From Phenylobacterium sp. SCN 70-31 (GTDB lineage: Bacteria > Pseudomonadota > Alphaproteobacteria > Caulobacterales > Caulobacteraceae): a DNA stretch of 64,000 bases. The notes beneath the pieces are model-generated. The model ran no database searches. It saw only the letters and a list, made by a program, of their open reading frames with translations, and was not told the origin of the DNA. The position numbers and the translations under genes are program-made. Positions 8,963 through 17,671 of this stretch are shown piece by piece. Every line of letters begins with the position of its first letter. Position 1 is the stretch's first letter. The DNA is taken from the NCBI RefSeq assembly GCF_001724605.1, contig NZ_MEEX01000028.1, positions 56,060 to 120,059 on the forward strand, read 5' to 3'.

Positions 8963-9703
8963 ATGAGCACACCGATCCTGATGCTGGGCGCCGGGCGCAT
9001 GGGCGGAGCGATGATCGAGGGCTGGCTGGCCGCCGGCGCCTTCGACGGCCGCGAACTGATGGTCCGCGATCCCCATCCCGGCCCTGCGGCGGAACTGGCC
9101 GCGCGCGCCGGGGCGCTGGTGAACCCGCCCGACGCCGACCTGGCGCGCGCCGGCACGGTGGTGCTGTCGGTGAAGCCGCAGATCTGGCGCGACGTGGCGG
9201 GCGAGACGGCCGCCTGGCTGGGCGCGGGGGCGGTGGTGGTCTCGATCTGCGCCGGCGTGCGCTCGGGCGACATCGCCAAGGCGTTCGGCGGGCGTCCCGT
9301 CGCGCGGGTCATGCCCACGACGGCGGCCGCCATCGGCCAGGGCACGGCCAGCCTGTTCGCCGACGACCCGGCGGCGCGGGCGCGGGCGCGGGCGCTGTTC
9401 GAGCCGCTGGGTGCGGTGGTCGACCTTCACGACGAGGGCCTGATGCACGCCGCGACGGCGGTTTCGGGTTCGGCGCCGGCTTATCTCTACGCGTTCATCG
9501 AAGCCCTGGAGGCCGCCGGCGCGGCGGGCGGGCTGGCGCCCGAGGACGGCGAGGATCCGGCCGAGCTGCGCCGCCAGGTGACCTCGCCCGGCGGCACCAC
9601 CCAGGCGGCGCTCGAGGTTCTGATGGGCGAGGGCGGCCTTCCGGGCCTGCTGGAGGAGGCGGTGGCCGCGGCCGTCCGCCGCTCGAAGGAACTGGGCGGC
9701 TAG
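8963..9703 (+). CDS. proC: Pyrroline-5-carboxylate reductase with a probable internal deletion
   Basis: The enzyme reduces 1-pyrroline-5-carboxylate to proline with NAD(P)H. Seen: the N-terminal Rossmann motif LMLGAGRMGGAMIEGW, VVLSVKPQ, VARVMPTTAAAIGQG, AVSGSAPAYLYAFIEAL, and the ProC signature AELRRQVTSPGGTTQAALEVL. Odd: the segment between GLAPED and GEDPAELRR is too short. From family knowledge about 20 residues are expected there, forming a helix of the dimerisation domain. The protein is 246 residues against roughly 265-275. The junction lies between two GAGGA copies (about 9542-9554) and the frame is kept. It may be inactive or a natural short variant. Start ATG at 8963. Confidence 0.9.
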   Translation: MSTPILMLGAGRMGGAMIEGWLAAGAFDGRELMVRDPHPGPAAELAARAGALVNPPDADLARAGTVVLSVKPQIWRDVAGETAAWLGAGAVVVSICAGVRSGDIAKAFGGRPVARVMPTTAAAIGQGTASLFADDPAARARARALFEPLGAVVDLHDEGLMHAATAVSGSAPAYLYAFIEALEAAGAAGGLAPEDGEDPAELRRQVTSPGGTTQAALEVLMGEGGLPGLLEEAVAAAVRRSKELGG

Positions 9704-9747
9704 AGTCTTCGGCGTCCCGCGCTGGATCCAATCGAGCGACGAATGGT

Positions 9748-10182
9748 CTAGCTTCGCCGCCAGGTCTGGGCTTGGCAGACCATCAGGACGCAGCCCTCCA
9801 CCTTGAGCGTTCCGTTGGGGTTCACCGACAGCTTGCTGTCGTAGGTCTTGCCGCTGTTGGGGTCGTAGATCTTGCCGCCCGTCCAGCGGCCGGGCCCGGC
9901 GGCCTTGAAGTCGCGGATCATCGGCAGGCCCAGGATCGGCCGGCGCTTGAGCGCCGGGTCGGGGTTGTTCAGGTCGGTCGCCTTGGCGTCGGCGGGGTTC
10001 TTGAGCCAGGAGATGGCGCCGCACACCCGGTCGGGCTTGCCCGGGCAGGGGGCGATCCGGATCTTGCCCGAGCCGTCCGGGGTCAGCCATTCGCCGTGGA
10101 CGGGGTCGGCGGCGGCCGGCCCGCCGGCGAGGGCCAGGCCCGCTGAGAACGTGACGGCGACTATGACGGCGGCGATGCGCAT
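9748..10182 (-). CDS. Secreted DUF2147 domain protein
   Basis: A 144-residue protein with a Sec signal peptide (MRIAAVIVAVTFSAGLALAG, likely cleaved after AAA-D near residue 25). The mature part matches DUF2147: GEWLTPDGSGKIRIAPC at its start, CGAISWLK, then WTGGKIYDPNSGKTYDSKL and a terminal GCVLMVCQAQTW. Family members are periplasmic or extracellular beta-barrel proteins of unknown function. Paired Cys (APC/RVC and EGC/MVC) suggest disulfides. It is convergent with proC. Confidence 0.88.
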   Translation of the reverse strand: MRIAAVIVAVTFSAGLALAGGPAAADPVHGEWLTPDGSGKIRIAPCPGKPDRVCGAISWLKNPADAKATDLNNPDPALKRRPILGLPMIRDFKAAGPGRWTGGKIYDPNSGKTYDSKLSVNPNGTLKVEGCVLMVCQAQTWRRS

Positions 10183-10249
10183 GGATGTGTTCCCCCTCGA
10201 TGTCTTGCCGGCACGCTGCGCCGGACGCCTGAACCGTGCGTGAACGCCG

Positions 10250-11653
10250 TCAGCCCGGCAGTCGGATCACGGCGCGCAGTCCGCCCAGCGGCGAACGGCC
10301 CAGCACGATGTCGCCGCCGTGACCGCGGGCCACGTCGCGGGCGATGGCCAGGCCGAGGCCGACGCCCTTGGTGTTCTGGTTGCGGGCCTCGTCCAGCCGG
10401 GCGAAAGCCTTGAACGCCTCCTCGTGGCGTTCGGCCGGGATGCCGGGCCCGTCGTCGTCCACCGTGATCTCGATCGCGCCGCCGACGCGTTCCGCCGTGA
10501 CGACCAGATGCTCGCCGTGGGCCGCGGCGTTCATCACCAGGTTGGACAGCGCTCGCTTTAGCGCGTTGGGCCGTGCGGTGGCGGCCAGATCGGGATCGGC
10601 TTCGACGCGGACCTGGGCGCCGAGGCGACGGGCGCCTTCGCTCACCGCCTGGATCAGCGGCGCCAGCTTCACCGTCTCGGCGGCTTCCCCCCCCTCGCCG
10701 CGGGCGAAGGCAAGGTATTCGTCGATCATGTGCTCCATCTCGGCGAGGTCGCGTTTCATGTCGGCGTTGCGGTTGCTGGGCTCGGCGAGCGCCAGGGCCA
10801 GCTTCAGGCGGGTCAGCGGCGTGCGCAGGTCGTGGCTCACCGAGGCGAGCAGGGCCGTGCGCTGTTCGATGTGACGCTGGATGCGCGCGCGCATGTCGAG
10901 GAAGGCGGTGGCCGCGCGTCGGACCTCGCGGGCGCCGTGCGGCTTGAAGGCCGGCGCGTCGGCGCCGCGCCCGAACGCTTCGGCGGCGTTGGCCAGGCGC
11001 TCGATGGCGCGCACCTGGTTGCGGATGAAGAGGATCGCCACGGCGGTCAGCATCACCGTGGCCACGGCCAGCCACAGGACGAAGATGTGCCCCTGGGTGG
11101 CGAAGGCCCGCTCGCGCGGGGCCAATACCCGCATCACCCCGCCCGGCACGTCCACCCGGATGTCGACGTAGGCCGGGTAGCGGGTGGTGTCGAACCAGAA
11201 CGGGTCGTCCAGCCGTTCCGACAGGGCGCGATCCAGAGAACGGTCGATGGGCGCGAAGAAGGGCTCGATGATCGGCGGCGGGTCGCGCCGCCTGGCGGGG
11301 AGCTGGCGGCCGGGCTGAAGGGCGATGGAGAGGCCCAGGGACTCTTCCGCGCGCTGCGAGAGGCGGGCGAAATTCCCGGGGGCGGGATCGTCCTTGTAGC
11401 TCTCCACGGCCCAGGCGATGTCGCCGGCCAGCCCTTCCGACAGGCGATGCGTCACCGTCTGCCAGTGGGCGTCGAAGAAGACGTAGGTGACCGCCACCTG
11501 CATCAGGGCCACCGGCAGCACGATGATCAGCAGCGACCGCGCGAACAGCGTCGCCGGCAGCCGCCGCTTCAGCCAGCGGACCAGCACGCGGAAGGACGAG
11601 GGGAGCCTCACGTTCCTATCCCACGCGGGGCGAGGGGAAGAGAAAGGGCGCAC
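10250..11653 (-). CDS. EnvZ-like membrane sensor histidine kinase
   Basis: 467 residues from a GTG at 11653; a second GTG at 11611 gives a 453-residue version and is equally plausible. Layout: basic N-terminus, TM1 (LLIIVLPVALMQVAVTYVFF), a periplasmic domain of about 130 residues, TM2 (LWLAVATVMLTAVAILFI), HAMP, dimerisation helix with the phosphorylatable His in SVSHDLRTPLTRLKLAL, and HATPase with N box LSNLVMNAAAHG, DDDGPGIP and GVGLGLAIARDVA. The cognate regulator gene lies immediately upstream on the same strand. The signal is unknown. Confidence 0.92.
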   Translation of the reverse strand: MRPFSSPRPAWDRNVRLPSSFRVLVRWLKRRLPATLFARSLLIIVLPVALMQVAVTYVFFDAHWQTVTHRLSEGLAGDIAWAVESYKDDPAPGNFARLSQRAEESLGLSIALQPGRQLPARRRDPPPIIEPFFAPIDRSLDRALSERLDDPFWFDTTRYPAYVDIRVDVPGGVMRVLAPRERAFATQGHIFVLWLAVATVMLTAVAILFIRNQVRAIERLANAAEAFGRGADAPAFKPHGAREVRRAATAFLDMRARIQRHIEQRTALLASVSHDLRTPLTRLKLALALAEPSNRNADMKRDLAEMEHMIDEYLAFARGEGGEAAETVKLAPLIQAVSEGARRLGAQVRVEADPDLAATARPNALKRALSNLVMNAAAHGEHLVVTAERVGGAIEITVDDDGPGIPAERHEEAFKAFARLDEARNQNTKGVGLGLAIARDVARGHGGDIVLGRSPLGGLRAVIRLPG

Positions 11654-11669
11654 CCATCAGCCCGTCCCA

Positions 11670-12377
11670 TCAGTCGGGCGCCAGGCGGTAGCCGACGCCG
11701 CGAACCGTCTGGAGATAGCGCGGCGTCTTGGGGTCGTCTTCGATCTTGCGGCGCAGGCGGGTGACCTGCACGTCGACGGCGCGGCCCGACGGGTCCACCG
11801 AGTCCCGGGCCAGTTCCAGCCGGTCCACCGCGTCGTGGGGGGTGCGGGCGAGCTGGCGCAGCAGAGCCACCTCGGCCTCGGTCAGGCGCACGGGCTCGCC
11901 CGAACAGGTGAGTTCGCCGCGCTCGGCGTCGAAGGCGCAGCGCCCCAGAGACAGCGCCCCCGAGGGCTCGGAGCGCTCCTGGCTGCGACGCAGGATGGCC
12001 TCGATCCGCAGCAACAGCTCCTCGGGCTCGAACGGCTTGCCCAGGTAGTCGTCGGCGCCCAGCCTCAGGCCCTCGATCCGGTCTCCCGCCTCGGTCTTCG
12101 CCGTCAGCATCAGCACCGGCGTGCGGCCGGGGGCGCCGCGCTGTTCGCGCAGCCAGCGGGTGAGGGAGTAGCCGTCCTCGCCGGGCATCATCACGTCGAA
12201 GACCGCCAGGTCGAAGTCCAGCGCGCCGATCAGCCGGCGGGCCGGCGCGCCGCCGGCCGCCGCCGTCACGCGGAACCCGGCGCGGGTCAGGTACTCCTTC
12301 AGCAGATCGCGGATGCGGTCGTCGTCGTCGACGATCAGCAGGTGCCGCGGGCGGGCAGGGGCGTCGGAGAGGCTCAT
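11670..12377 (-). CDS. OmpR-family response regulator
   Basis: 235 residues. The receiver domain (about 11-125) has the acidic pocket IVDDDDR, phospho-acceptor Asp61 (AVFDVMMPGEDG) and the conserved Lys in YLGKPFEPEELL. The C-terminal winged helix (about 145-233) carries the OmpR recognition pattern DVQVTRLRRKIEDDP and YLQTVRGVGYRLAPD. It is transcribed just before the EnvZ-like kinase (10250-11653), with which it should form one two-component system. It resembles OmpR of EnvZ/OmpR pairs, but the targets cannot be read from here. Confidence 0.93.
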   Translation of the reverse strand: MSLSDAPARPRHLLIVDDDDRIRDLLKEYLTRAGFRVTAAAGGAPARRLIGALDFDLAVFDVMMPGEDGYSLTRWLREQRGAPGRTPVLMLTAKTEAGDRIEGLRLGADDYLGKPFEPEELLLRIEAILRRSQERSEPSGALSLGRCAFDAERGELTCSGEPVRLTEAEVALLRQLARTPHDAVDRLELARDSVDPSGRAVDVQVTRLRRKIEDDPKTPRYLQTVRGVGYRLAPD

Positions 12378-12451
12378 CCCGCGTCCAATTCGTTTGACGC
12401 CGGGCTTCGTGACGGGTTCAAGAGGCGCATTCGAAAGGAGGCTTTCCCCTC

Positions 12452-13339
12452 ATGTCCCTGGTTCCCTTCGATGATCGCGACGGCTGGATCTGGCTGGACG
12501 GCCAGTTCGTACCCTGGCGCGAGGCGAAGGTGCACGTCCTGACCCACGGTCTGCACTATGCGTCGGCCGTGTTCGAGGGCGAGCGGATGTACGGAGGCGA
12601 AATCTTCGAGCTGACGGCGCATACCGAACGTCTCTTCAAGTCCGCGGAGATCCTGGACTTCGAGATACCCTTCACGGTGGCGCAGATCGATCAGGCCTGC
12701 AAGGACACCTGCGCGAAGAACGGCCTGACCGACGCCTACATCCGGCCGATCGCCTGGCGCGGGACCGAGATGATCGGCGTCTCGGCCCAGAATACGAAGA
12801 TCCACGTGGCCGTCGCCGTGTGGGAATGGCCCTCCTACTTCTCGCCCGAGGAGAGGGCCAGGGGCATCCGGCTGACCTGGGCCAAGTACAAGCGGCCCAG
12901 CCCCGAGACCGAGCCGGTCCACGCCAAGGCCACGGGCCTCTACATGATCTGCACCATCTCCAAGCACGCGGCGGAGAAGGACGGCTACACCGACGCCATG
13001 ATGCTCGACTATCGCGGCTACATCGCCGAGAGCACGGGCTCGAACGTCTTCTTCGTGAAGGACGGGGTGATCCACACGCCGACGCCCGACTGCTTCCTGA
13101 ACGGCATCACCCGCCAGACGGTGATCGGGCTGGCGAAGCAAAAGGGTATCGAGGTGGTCGAGCGCCACATCCGGCCCGAAGAGTTGGCCGGTTTCACCGA
13201 ATGCTTCGTCGTCGGCACGGCCGCCGAGGTGACGCCCGTGGCCGAGATCGGCGAGTACCGCTTCACCCCCGCGGCGCTGTCGCTGGGCCTGATGGACGAC
13301 TACGCCCGCCTGGTGCGGCGCGAGCTTGTGCCGGCCTGA
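12452..13339 (+). CDS. ilvE: Branched-chain amino acid aminotransferase
   Basis: 295-residue class IV PLP aminotransferase for the last step of Ile, Leu and Val synthesis. Seen: VHVLTHGLHYASAVFEGERM at the N-terminal substrate loop, the PLP lysine in EPVHAKATGLYM, the class IV signature region MMLDYRGYIAESTGSNVFFV, NGITRQTVIGLA and the C-terminal ECFVVGTAAEVTPV. The ATG at 12452 has GAAAGGAGG upstream. It is transcribed divergently from the OmpR/EnvZ-like pair. Confidence 0.96.
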   Translation: MSLVPFDDRDGWIWLDGQFVPWREAKVHVLTHGLHYASAVFEGERMYGGEIFELTAHTERLFKSAEILDFEIPFTVAQIDQACKDTCAKNGLTDAYIRPIAWRGTEMIGVSAQNTKIHVAVAVWEWPSYFSPEERARGIRLTWAKYKRPSPETEPVHAKATGLYMICTISKHAAEKDGYTDAMMLDYRGYIAESTGSNVFFVKDGVIHTPTPDCFLNGITRQTVIGLAKQKGIEVVERHIRPEELAGFTECFVVGTAAEVTPVAEIGEYRFTPAALSLGLMDDYARLVRRELVPA

Positions 13340-13470
13340 GGGCGGTCCGAAACCTGTCGCCAAGCTGAACAGGGGACTCCGGGGTCGTTCAGGCCGGGGG
13401 TCCTAGGTTCGTCTCCAAGATACGCCGGACATGCGCCTCCGCGGGTCCGGCAAGGCAAGGAGAACGAGCC

Positions 13471-13857
13471 ATGACGAACAAGCTGATCAGAACCGCGATG
13501 GTTCTCACGGCCGCGGGCGCGGTCGCCCTGCCGGCCTCGCAGGCCGCCGCCGCGTCCAAGGGGGAAAGCGCCCTGATCGGTGCGATCCTGGGCGGTGTCG
13601 CCGGCGCCGCCATCGGCAACGGCAAGACCGAAGGCGTGGTCCTGGGCGCCGTCGCCGGCGCCGCGGTCGGCGCGGCGGTGAACAACGACAACGACAGGCG
13701 TCGGGATCGCTACGGCTACGCCTATCGTGACAGCCGCCCCTACTACGGCGACAGCCGCTACCAGGCCTACGACCGCGGCGGCTACGGCTACGGCTACCGC
13801 CAGGCCACGCCCCGCTACGGCTACGACCGCTACGACAGCGGCTACCGTCGCCGGTAG
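13471..13857 (+). CDS. Secreted glycine-zipper protein with Tyr/Gly/Arg-rich tail
   Basis: 128 residues. A signal peptide (about 1-27, ending ASQAAA) is followed by a glycine-zipper segment (ALIGAILGGVAGAAIGNG, LGAVAGAAVGAAVNN) of the kind that inserts in or oligomerises at membranes. The C-terminal half is low complexity, dominated by Tyr, Gly, Arg and Asp (YRDSRPYYGDSRYQAYDRGG). Such proteins are common in Caulobacterales and usually annotated as glycine zipper 2TM domain proteins; the role is unknown. AAGGAG lies upstream of the ATG. It is followed by a strong intrinsic terminator, so it is probably monocistronic. Confidence 0.82.
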   Translation: MTNKLIRTAMVLTAAGAVALPASQAAAASKGESALIGAILGGVAGAAIGNGKTEGVVLGAVAGAAVGAAVNNDNDRRRDRYGYAYRDSRPYYGDSRYQAYDRGGYGYGYRQATPRYGYDRYDSGYRRR

Positions 13858-13882
13858 TCACGATCCTTCGCACACACCGCCT

Positions 13883-13914
13883 CGGGCGCCGCGAAAGCGG
13901 CGCCCGTTCTTTTG
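13883..13914 (+). terminator. Rho-independent terminator of the glycine-zipper gene
   Basis: A perfect 10-bp G+C stem (CGGGCGCCGC with its complement) closed by a GAAA tetraloop, followed by a T-rich run (GTTCTTTTG). It begins 26 bp after the stop codon at 13857. Confidence 0.93.
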
Positions 13915-14181
13915 CGCGCGGACCCGGCTTCCGTCCCGCCGCGTCTCCCGGGGTTCCTGGCGATTCGAGATTCGCCGCTTGCGGCTTCGGATGACCTCAC
14001 GCCGACGCTCGCGGCCGGCGGATGCCCGTCGTGTGGGAGGCAGTCGCTGTCGCCATGCGGAAACGCATAGCTGTCAGGCAAAATCGCTGATCTGTTCGGT
14101 GTTCAGATTGCGATATCTAATCAGTGTCTAGATCGGATGCGGGGCGGATCGGCCGCCTTGCCCAGGACGGGAGATAACGAG
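13915..14181. other. Non-coding stretch, promoter region of the 33-residue peptide
   Basis: Together with the terminator this makes a 324-bp gene-free interval. The last third is unusually AT-rich for this genome (GATTGCGATATCTAATCAG around 14106-14124) and ends in a GGGAGATAACGAG ribosome-binding segment, so it probably carries the promoter of the small gene at 14182. I see no further gene in it. Confidence 0.5.
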
Positions 14182-14283
14182 ATGTCGACCCTGATGAACC
14201 GCCTGCTGGACACCGTCGTGTCGTTCGCCTTCGTCGGACTCGCCCTGACCGTCGCCGGCGCCACCGCCGTCCTCGGCGCCTGA
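14182..14283 (+). CDS. Small single-pass membrane peptide, 33 residues
   Basis: ATG at 14182 with a GGGAGA ribosome-binding site at 14169-14174. The product begins MSTLMNRLLDTVVSFAFV and continues as one hydrophobic helix (VGLALTVAGATAVLGA) to a TGA at 14281. Positive charge (Arg7) precedes the helix, so an N-in or tail-anchored topology is likely. It stands alone, with its own AT-rich upstream region and a downstream hairpin, which argues for a real gene. Function unknown; comparative genomics would settle it. Confidence 0.6.
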   Translation: MSTLMNRLLDTVVSFAFVGLALTVAGATAVLGA

Positions 14284-14302
14284 GCCCAATGCGCCGCAGT
14301 CA

Positions 14303-14332
14303 GCGCCTCGCCCGAAGGCAAGGGCGAGGCGC
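14303..14332. repeat. Perfect 11-bp inverted repeat, possible terminator without T-tract
   Basis: GCGCCTCGCCC and its exact complement are separated by 8 nt, 19 bp after the stop of the small peptide gene. There is no T-run on either side, so an ordinary intrinsic terminator is not proved. It may end that transcript with help from Rho. Confidence 0.5.
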
Positions 14333-14483
14333 GCGAGGGTTTCGGCCCCCGCCGTCGTAGAGTTGTCTCCGAATCGGACCTATATTTTCTCCAGCCACGT
14401 CGAATTCTTTGCCGTCTGGAGGTGCGTCTTCAGTCCAAAGTCGAGCGTCATAGCCGCCGTCGAGCGCCCGCGGAGGACCTGCC

Positions 14484-15044
14484 ATGCAGGTGCTTAAGGC
14501 TCCGCCCTCAGGCTGGCCCTGTCTGGTCCTGAACGCCGACTTCAGGCCCCTGTCCTACTATCCGCTGTCGTTGTGGCCCTGGCAGGAGGTCATCAAGGCG
14601 GTGTTCCTGGATCGCGTCGACGTGGTGTCGACCTACGACCAGGAAGTCCATTCCCCGTCGTTCGCGATGAAGCTGCCCAGCGTGGTCTCGCTGAAGCAGT
14701 ATGTGGCCCAGGATCGCCCTCCCGCGTTCACGCGCTTCAACGTCTTCCTGCGCGACAGCTTCACCTGCCAGTACTGCTCGGCCGACAGCGACCTCACGTT
14801 CGACCATGTGATCCCGCGTTCGCGCGGCGGCCGCACGACCTGGGAGAACATCGTCGCGGCCTGCGCGCGCTGCAACCTGACCAAGGGCGGCCGCATGCCG
14901 CATGAAGCCCACATGCACCCGCGGCTGAAGCCGCGTCGTCCCAGCGCCTACGAACTGCAGGAACGCGGCCGCCGCTTCCCCCCGCACCACCTGCACGAGA
15001 GCTGGCTGGACTATCTCTACTGGGACATCGAGTTGGAGGCCTGA
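14484..15044 (+). CDS. HNH endonuclease
   Basis: 186 residues. The HNH core lies at about residues 93-135: a zinc-binding CQYC, the LTFDHVIPRSRGG beta-beta segment with the catalytic His, TWENIVAACARCN with the second Cys pair, then K. The N-terminal part (VLNADFRPLSYYPLSLWPWQ, EVIKAVFLDRVDVV) is typical of the chromosomal alphaproteobacterial HNH family, which is not linked to phage or restriction genes. Biological role unknown; a repair or housekeeping nuclease is a guess. Confidence 0.92.
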   Translation: MQVLKAPPSGWPCLVLNADFRPLSYYPLSLWPWQEVIKAVFLDRVDVVSTYDQEVHSPSFAMKLPSVVSLKQYVAQDRPPAFTRFNVFLRDSFTCQYCSADSDLTFDHVIPRSRGGRTTWENIVAACARCNLTKGGRMPHEAHMHPRLKPRRPSAYELQERGRRFPPHHLHESWLDYLYWDIELEA

Positions 15045-15060
15045 CGCGGGCTCCCGCGTC

Positions 15061-15678
15061 TCAGGCCAGCAGGCGGCGGATCAAGGCCTCGACCACGGCC
15101 TGGGTGCGCTTGGGCGTCAGGCCCTGCTCGCGGCGCAGACGCGACCAGGTCTCGAAGCTCAGGGCGAGATCCAGCGCCTCTAGAGTGTCGCGATCCCGGC
15201 GAACCGTCGCCGGCAGTTCGGCTTCGAGCCGCTCGCGCAGTTCCACGACCAGGATGTTGTAATCGGTGCCCAGGAATTTCGAGCGATGGCGGAAGGCGTC
15301 GCCCGCCCGCTTGAAGGGGGCCATCTTCTCGTAGGCCCGGATGCGCCGTCCCGCCATCTCGAGCACCCGCCCCTGCCAGTCCTGGGCGGCCAGCGGCCCC
15401 AGGAAGTCGCCGCGGACCTCCTTTGAGATCACCGCCGAGATCTCGCGGTACAGGCTGTCCATGTCCTGGAAGTGGCGGAAGACGGTGCGCAGGCCCACTT
15501 CGGCGCGGCTCGCCACCTGCTCGGCGCTGGGGGCCACTTCGCCCGAATGGACGATCTCCATCATCGCCCGGACGATCCTCGCGCGATTGTCCTGGCCTCG
15601 CCGTCGACGGCCGTCGGAATGGTCGGCGGAGGTCTCGTCGGGACCGGGCGCGAGGCCGGGAGCGGAGGTCATGCCCAT
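15061..15678 (-). CDS. TetR-family transcriptional regulator
   Basis: 205 residues. The N-terminal helix-turn-helix spans about residues 30-78 (ARIVRAMMEIVHSG, APSAEQVASRAEVGLRTVFRHFQDMDSLYREI); the rest is a helical ligand-binding domain. It is divergent from a haloalkane-dehalogenase-like gene. A perfect dyad, TAGTGACA-7-TGTCACTA, lies in the shared intergenic region 77 bp upstream of its start, and a near-copy lies upstream of the sulfatase gene at 20.4 kb. It is therefore the likely repressor of the 15.8-20.4 kb genes. Confidence 0.92.
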   Translation of the reverse strand: MGMTSAPGLAPGPDETSADHSDGRRRRGQDNRARIVRAMMEIVHSGEVAPSAEQVASRAEVGLRTVFRHFQDMDSLYREISAVISKEVRGDFLGPLAAQDWQGRVLEMAGRRIRAYEKMAPFKRAGDAFRHRSKFLGTDYNILVVELRERLEAELPATVRRDRDTLEALDLALSFETWSRLRREQGLTPKRTQAVVEALIRRLLA

Positions 15679-15754
15679 GATCTGCCCGCCTTGCCGCCTG
15701 CTGTCGAGGCCGGGGCGCCGGCGACGTGCGCCGTTCCGGACCGATCTTCGCTTG

Positions 15755-15777
15755 TAGTGACAGGCATGGTGTCACTA
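15755..15777. promoter_or_regulatory. Putative TetR operator, copy 1
   Basis: Perfect 8-bp inverted repeat TAGTGACA / TGTCACTA with a 7-nt centre, in the divergent region between the tetR gene and the 15821 hydrolase. The position suits autorepression plus control of the hydrolase operon. A related site with the same geometry lies at 20403-20425. Confidence 0.72.
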
Positions 15778-15820
15778 TATGGCGCGATACTGAGTATGAC
15801 GAGAGGGTCGAGGAGAGGAC

Positions 15821-16723
<903 letters not shown>

Positions 16724-16749
16724 AGGACGTGTTGGAGGGAGGAAAAGCC

Positions 16750-17169
16750 ATGAAGGTCGTCAATGCGGTCCACCCGGAACCGAAGCAGGCGATGCAGTTC
16801 TTCGCCGGCCCCGAGGATGGGCCATTCGTGATGGTCAACCTTTTGAAGTTCAAGGAGAAGGCCGAGTATCCGGACGGTTCGGATTCACATCTGACCGGCC
16901 TTCAGGCCTACAACCGCTACGCGGTAGAAGTGCGCAAGCTGGTCGAAGGCCTGGGGGGACGGATCCGCTTCAACGGCCAGGTCACCGGCCTGCTGCTGGG
17001 CGAGGTTGAGGAGCTCTGGGACGCTGTCGGCCTGGCGGAGTATCCGTCGCTGAAGGCCTTCCAGGCGATGGCCATGTCGCCCGAGATGCAGGCCATCGAA
17101 CACCACCGCAAGGCGGGGCTCGCGGGCCAACTCAACATCAAGACCAAACCGGGCGTCGGCTTCGAATAG
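16750..17169 (+). CDS. DUF1330-type protein
   Basis: 139 residues from the ATG at 16750, with GGAGG at 16735-16739 and 16740-region purines upstream. The ferredoxin-like dimeric fold is suggested by FVMVNLLKFKEKAEYPDG at the N-terminus, AYNRYAVEVRKLVEGLGG, and AEYPSLKAFQAMAMSPEMQ, typical of DUF1330/Dabb-like proteins. Family function unknown. It is cotranscribed with the dehalogenase-like gene, so it probably takes part in the same catabolic route. Confidence 0.8.
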   Translation: MKVVNAVHPEPKQAMQFFAGPEDGPFVMVNLLKFKEKAEYPDGSDSHLTGLQAYNRYAVEVRKLVEGLGGRIRFNGQVTGLLLGEVEELWDAVGLAEYPSLKAFQAMAMSPEMQAIEHHRKAGLAGQLNIKTKPGVGFE

Positions 17170-17194
17170 CCCGTTCGAACAGCCGGGGGGCTGG

Positions 17195-17229
17195 GACGCG
17201 TGGGCGCGCGGGGGGCGCGCCCACGCGTC
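17195..17229. terminator. Perfect 15-bp hairpin between convergent genes
   Basis: GACGCGTGGGCGCGC and its exact complement are separated by five G residues. The hairpin lies between the stop of the DUF1330 gene (17169) and the stop of the opposing membrane-protein gene (17228). There is no T-tract, but the stem is extremely stable and placed to stop both transcripts. Confidence 0.6.
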
Positions 17230-17671
17230 ATGGCGTGTGTCGGGCCGGTCGGGCGCGCAGGGCGATGGCCAGGAAGATCAGCGCCAGCACCGCGGTCGCC
17301 GGACTGGCGTAGTGCTCGGGCGGATGATGCTGGCCGCCCGGCTTCAGGACCCAGGCGTGTAGGGTCATCAGCGTGCGCTCGACCGCCAGCAGCAGGAGGA
17401 ACAGCGGCGTGAGCGCCCGGTAGCGCAGGGCCACGGCCGCCATCGCCAGGCCGAAGGCGATCTGGGTCGAGCCCTGCCACGCGAAGACGCTGATCACCAG
17501 GTCCCGCCGGTCGCCCAGGTCGAGCCCGGCGATCACCTCGGCGCCGCCGTCCGGCAGGAAGCTGTGGATCGCGCCCGGCCCAATGGTGAAGACGGCGCAG
17601 ACCCCGAGGAAGATCGAGGCCGCGCGACTGGCCGACAAGTCGGCCGGACCTGGGGGCGGGAGCAGTTTCAT
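17228..17671 (-). CDS. Small four-helix membrane protein, unknown
   Basis: 147 residues with about four predicted transmembrane segments (ASIFLGVCAVFTIGPGAIHS, VFAWQGSTQIAFGLAMAAVA, ALTPLFLLLLAVERTLMTLH, ATAVLALIFLAIAL). The start overlaps the stop of the preceding hydrolase gene by 4 nt, so translation is coupled and it belongs to the sulfatase-hydrolase operon. No recognised family. Confidence 0.78.
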   Translation of the reverse strand: MKLLPPPGPADLSASRAASIFLGVCAVFTIGPGAIHSFLPDGGAEVIAGLDLGDRRDLVISVFAWQGSTQIAFGLAMAAVALRYRALTPLFLLLLAVERTLMTLHAWVLKPGGQHHPPEHYASPATAVLALIFLAIALRARPARHTP

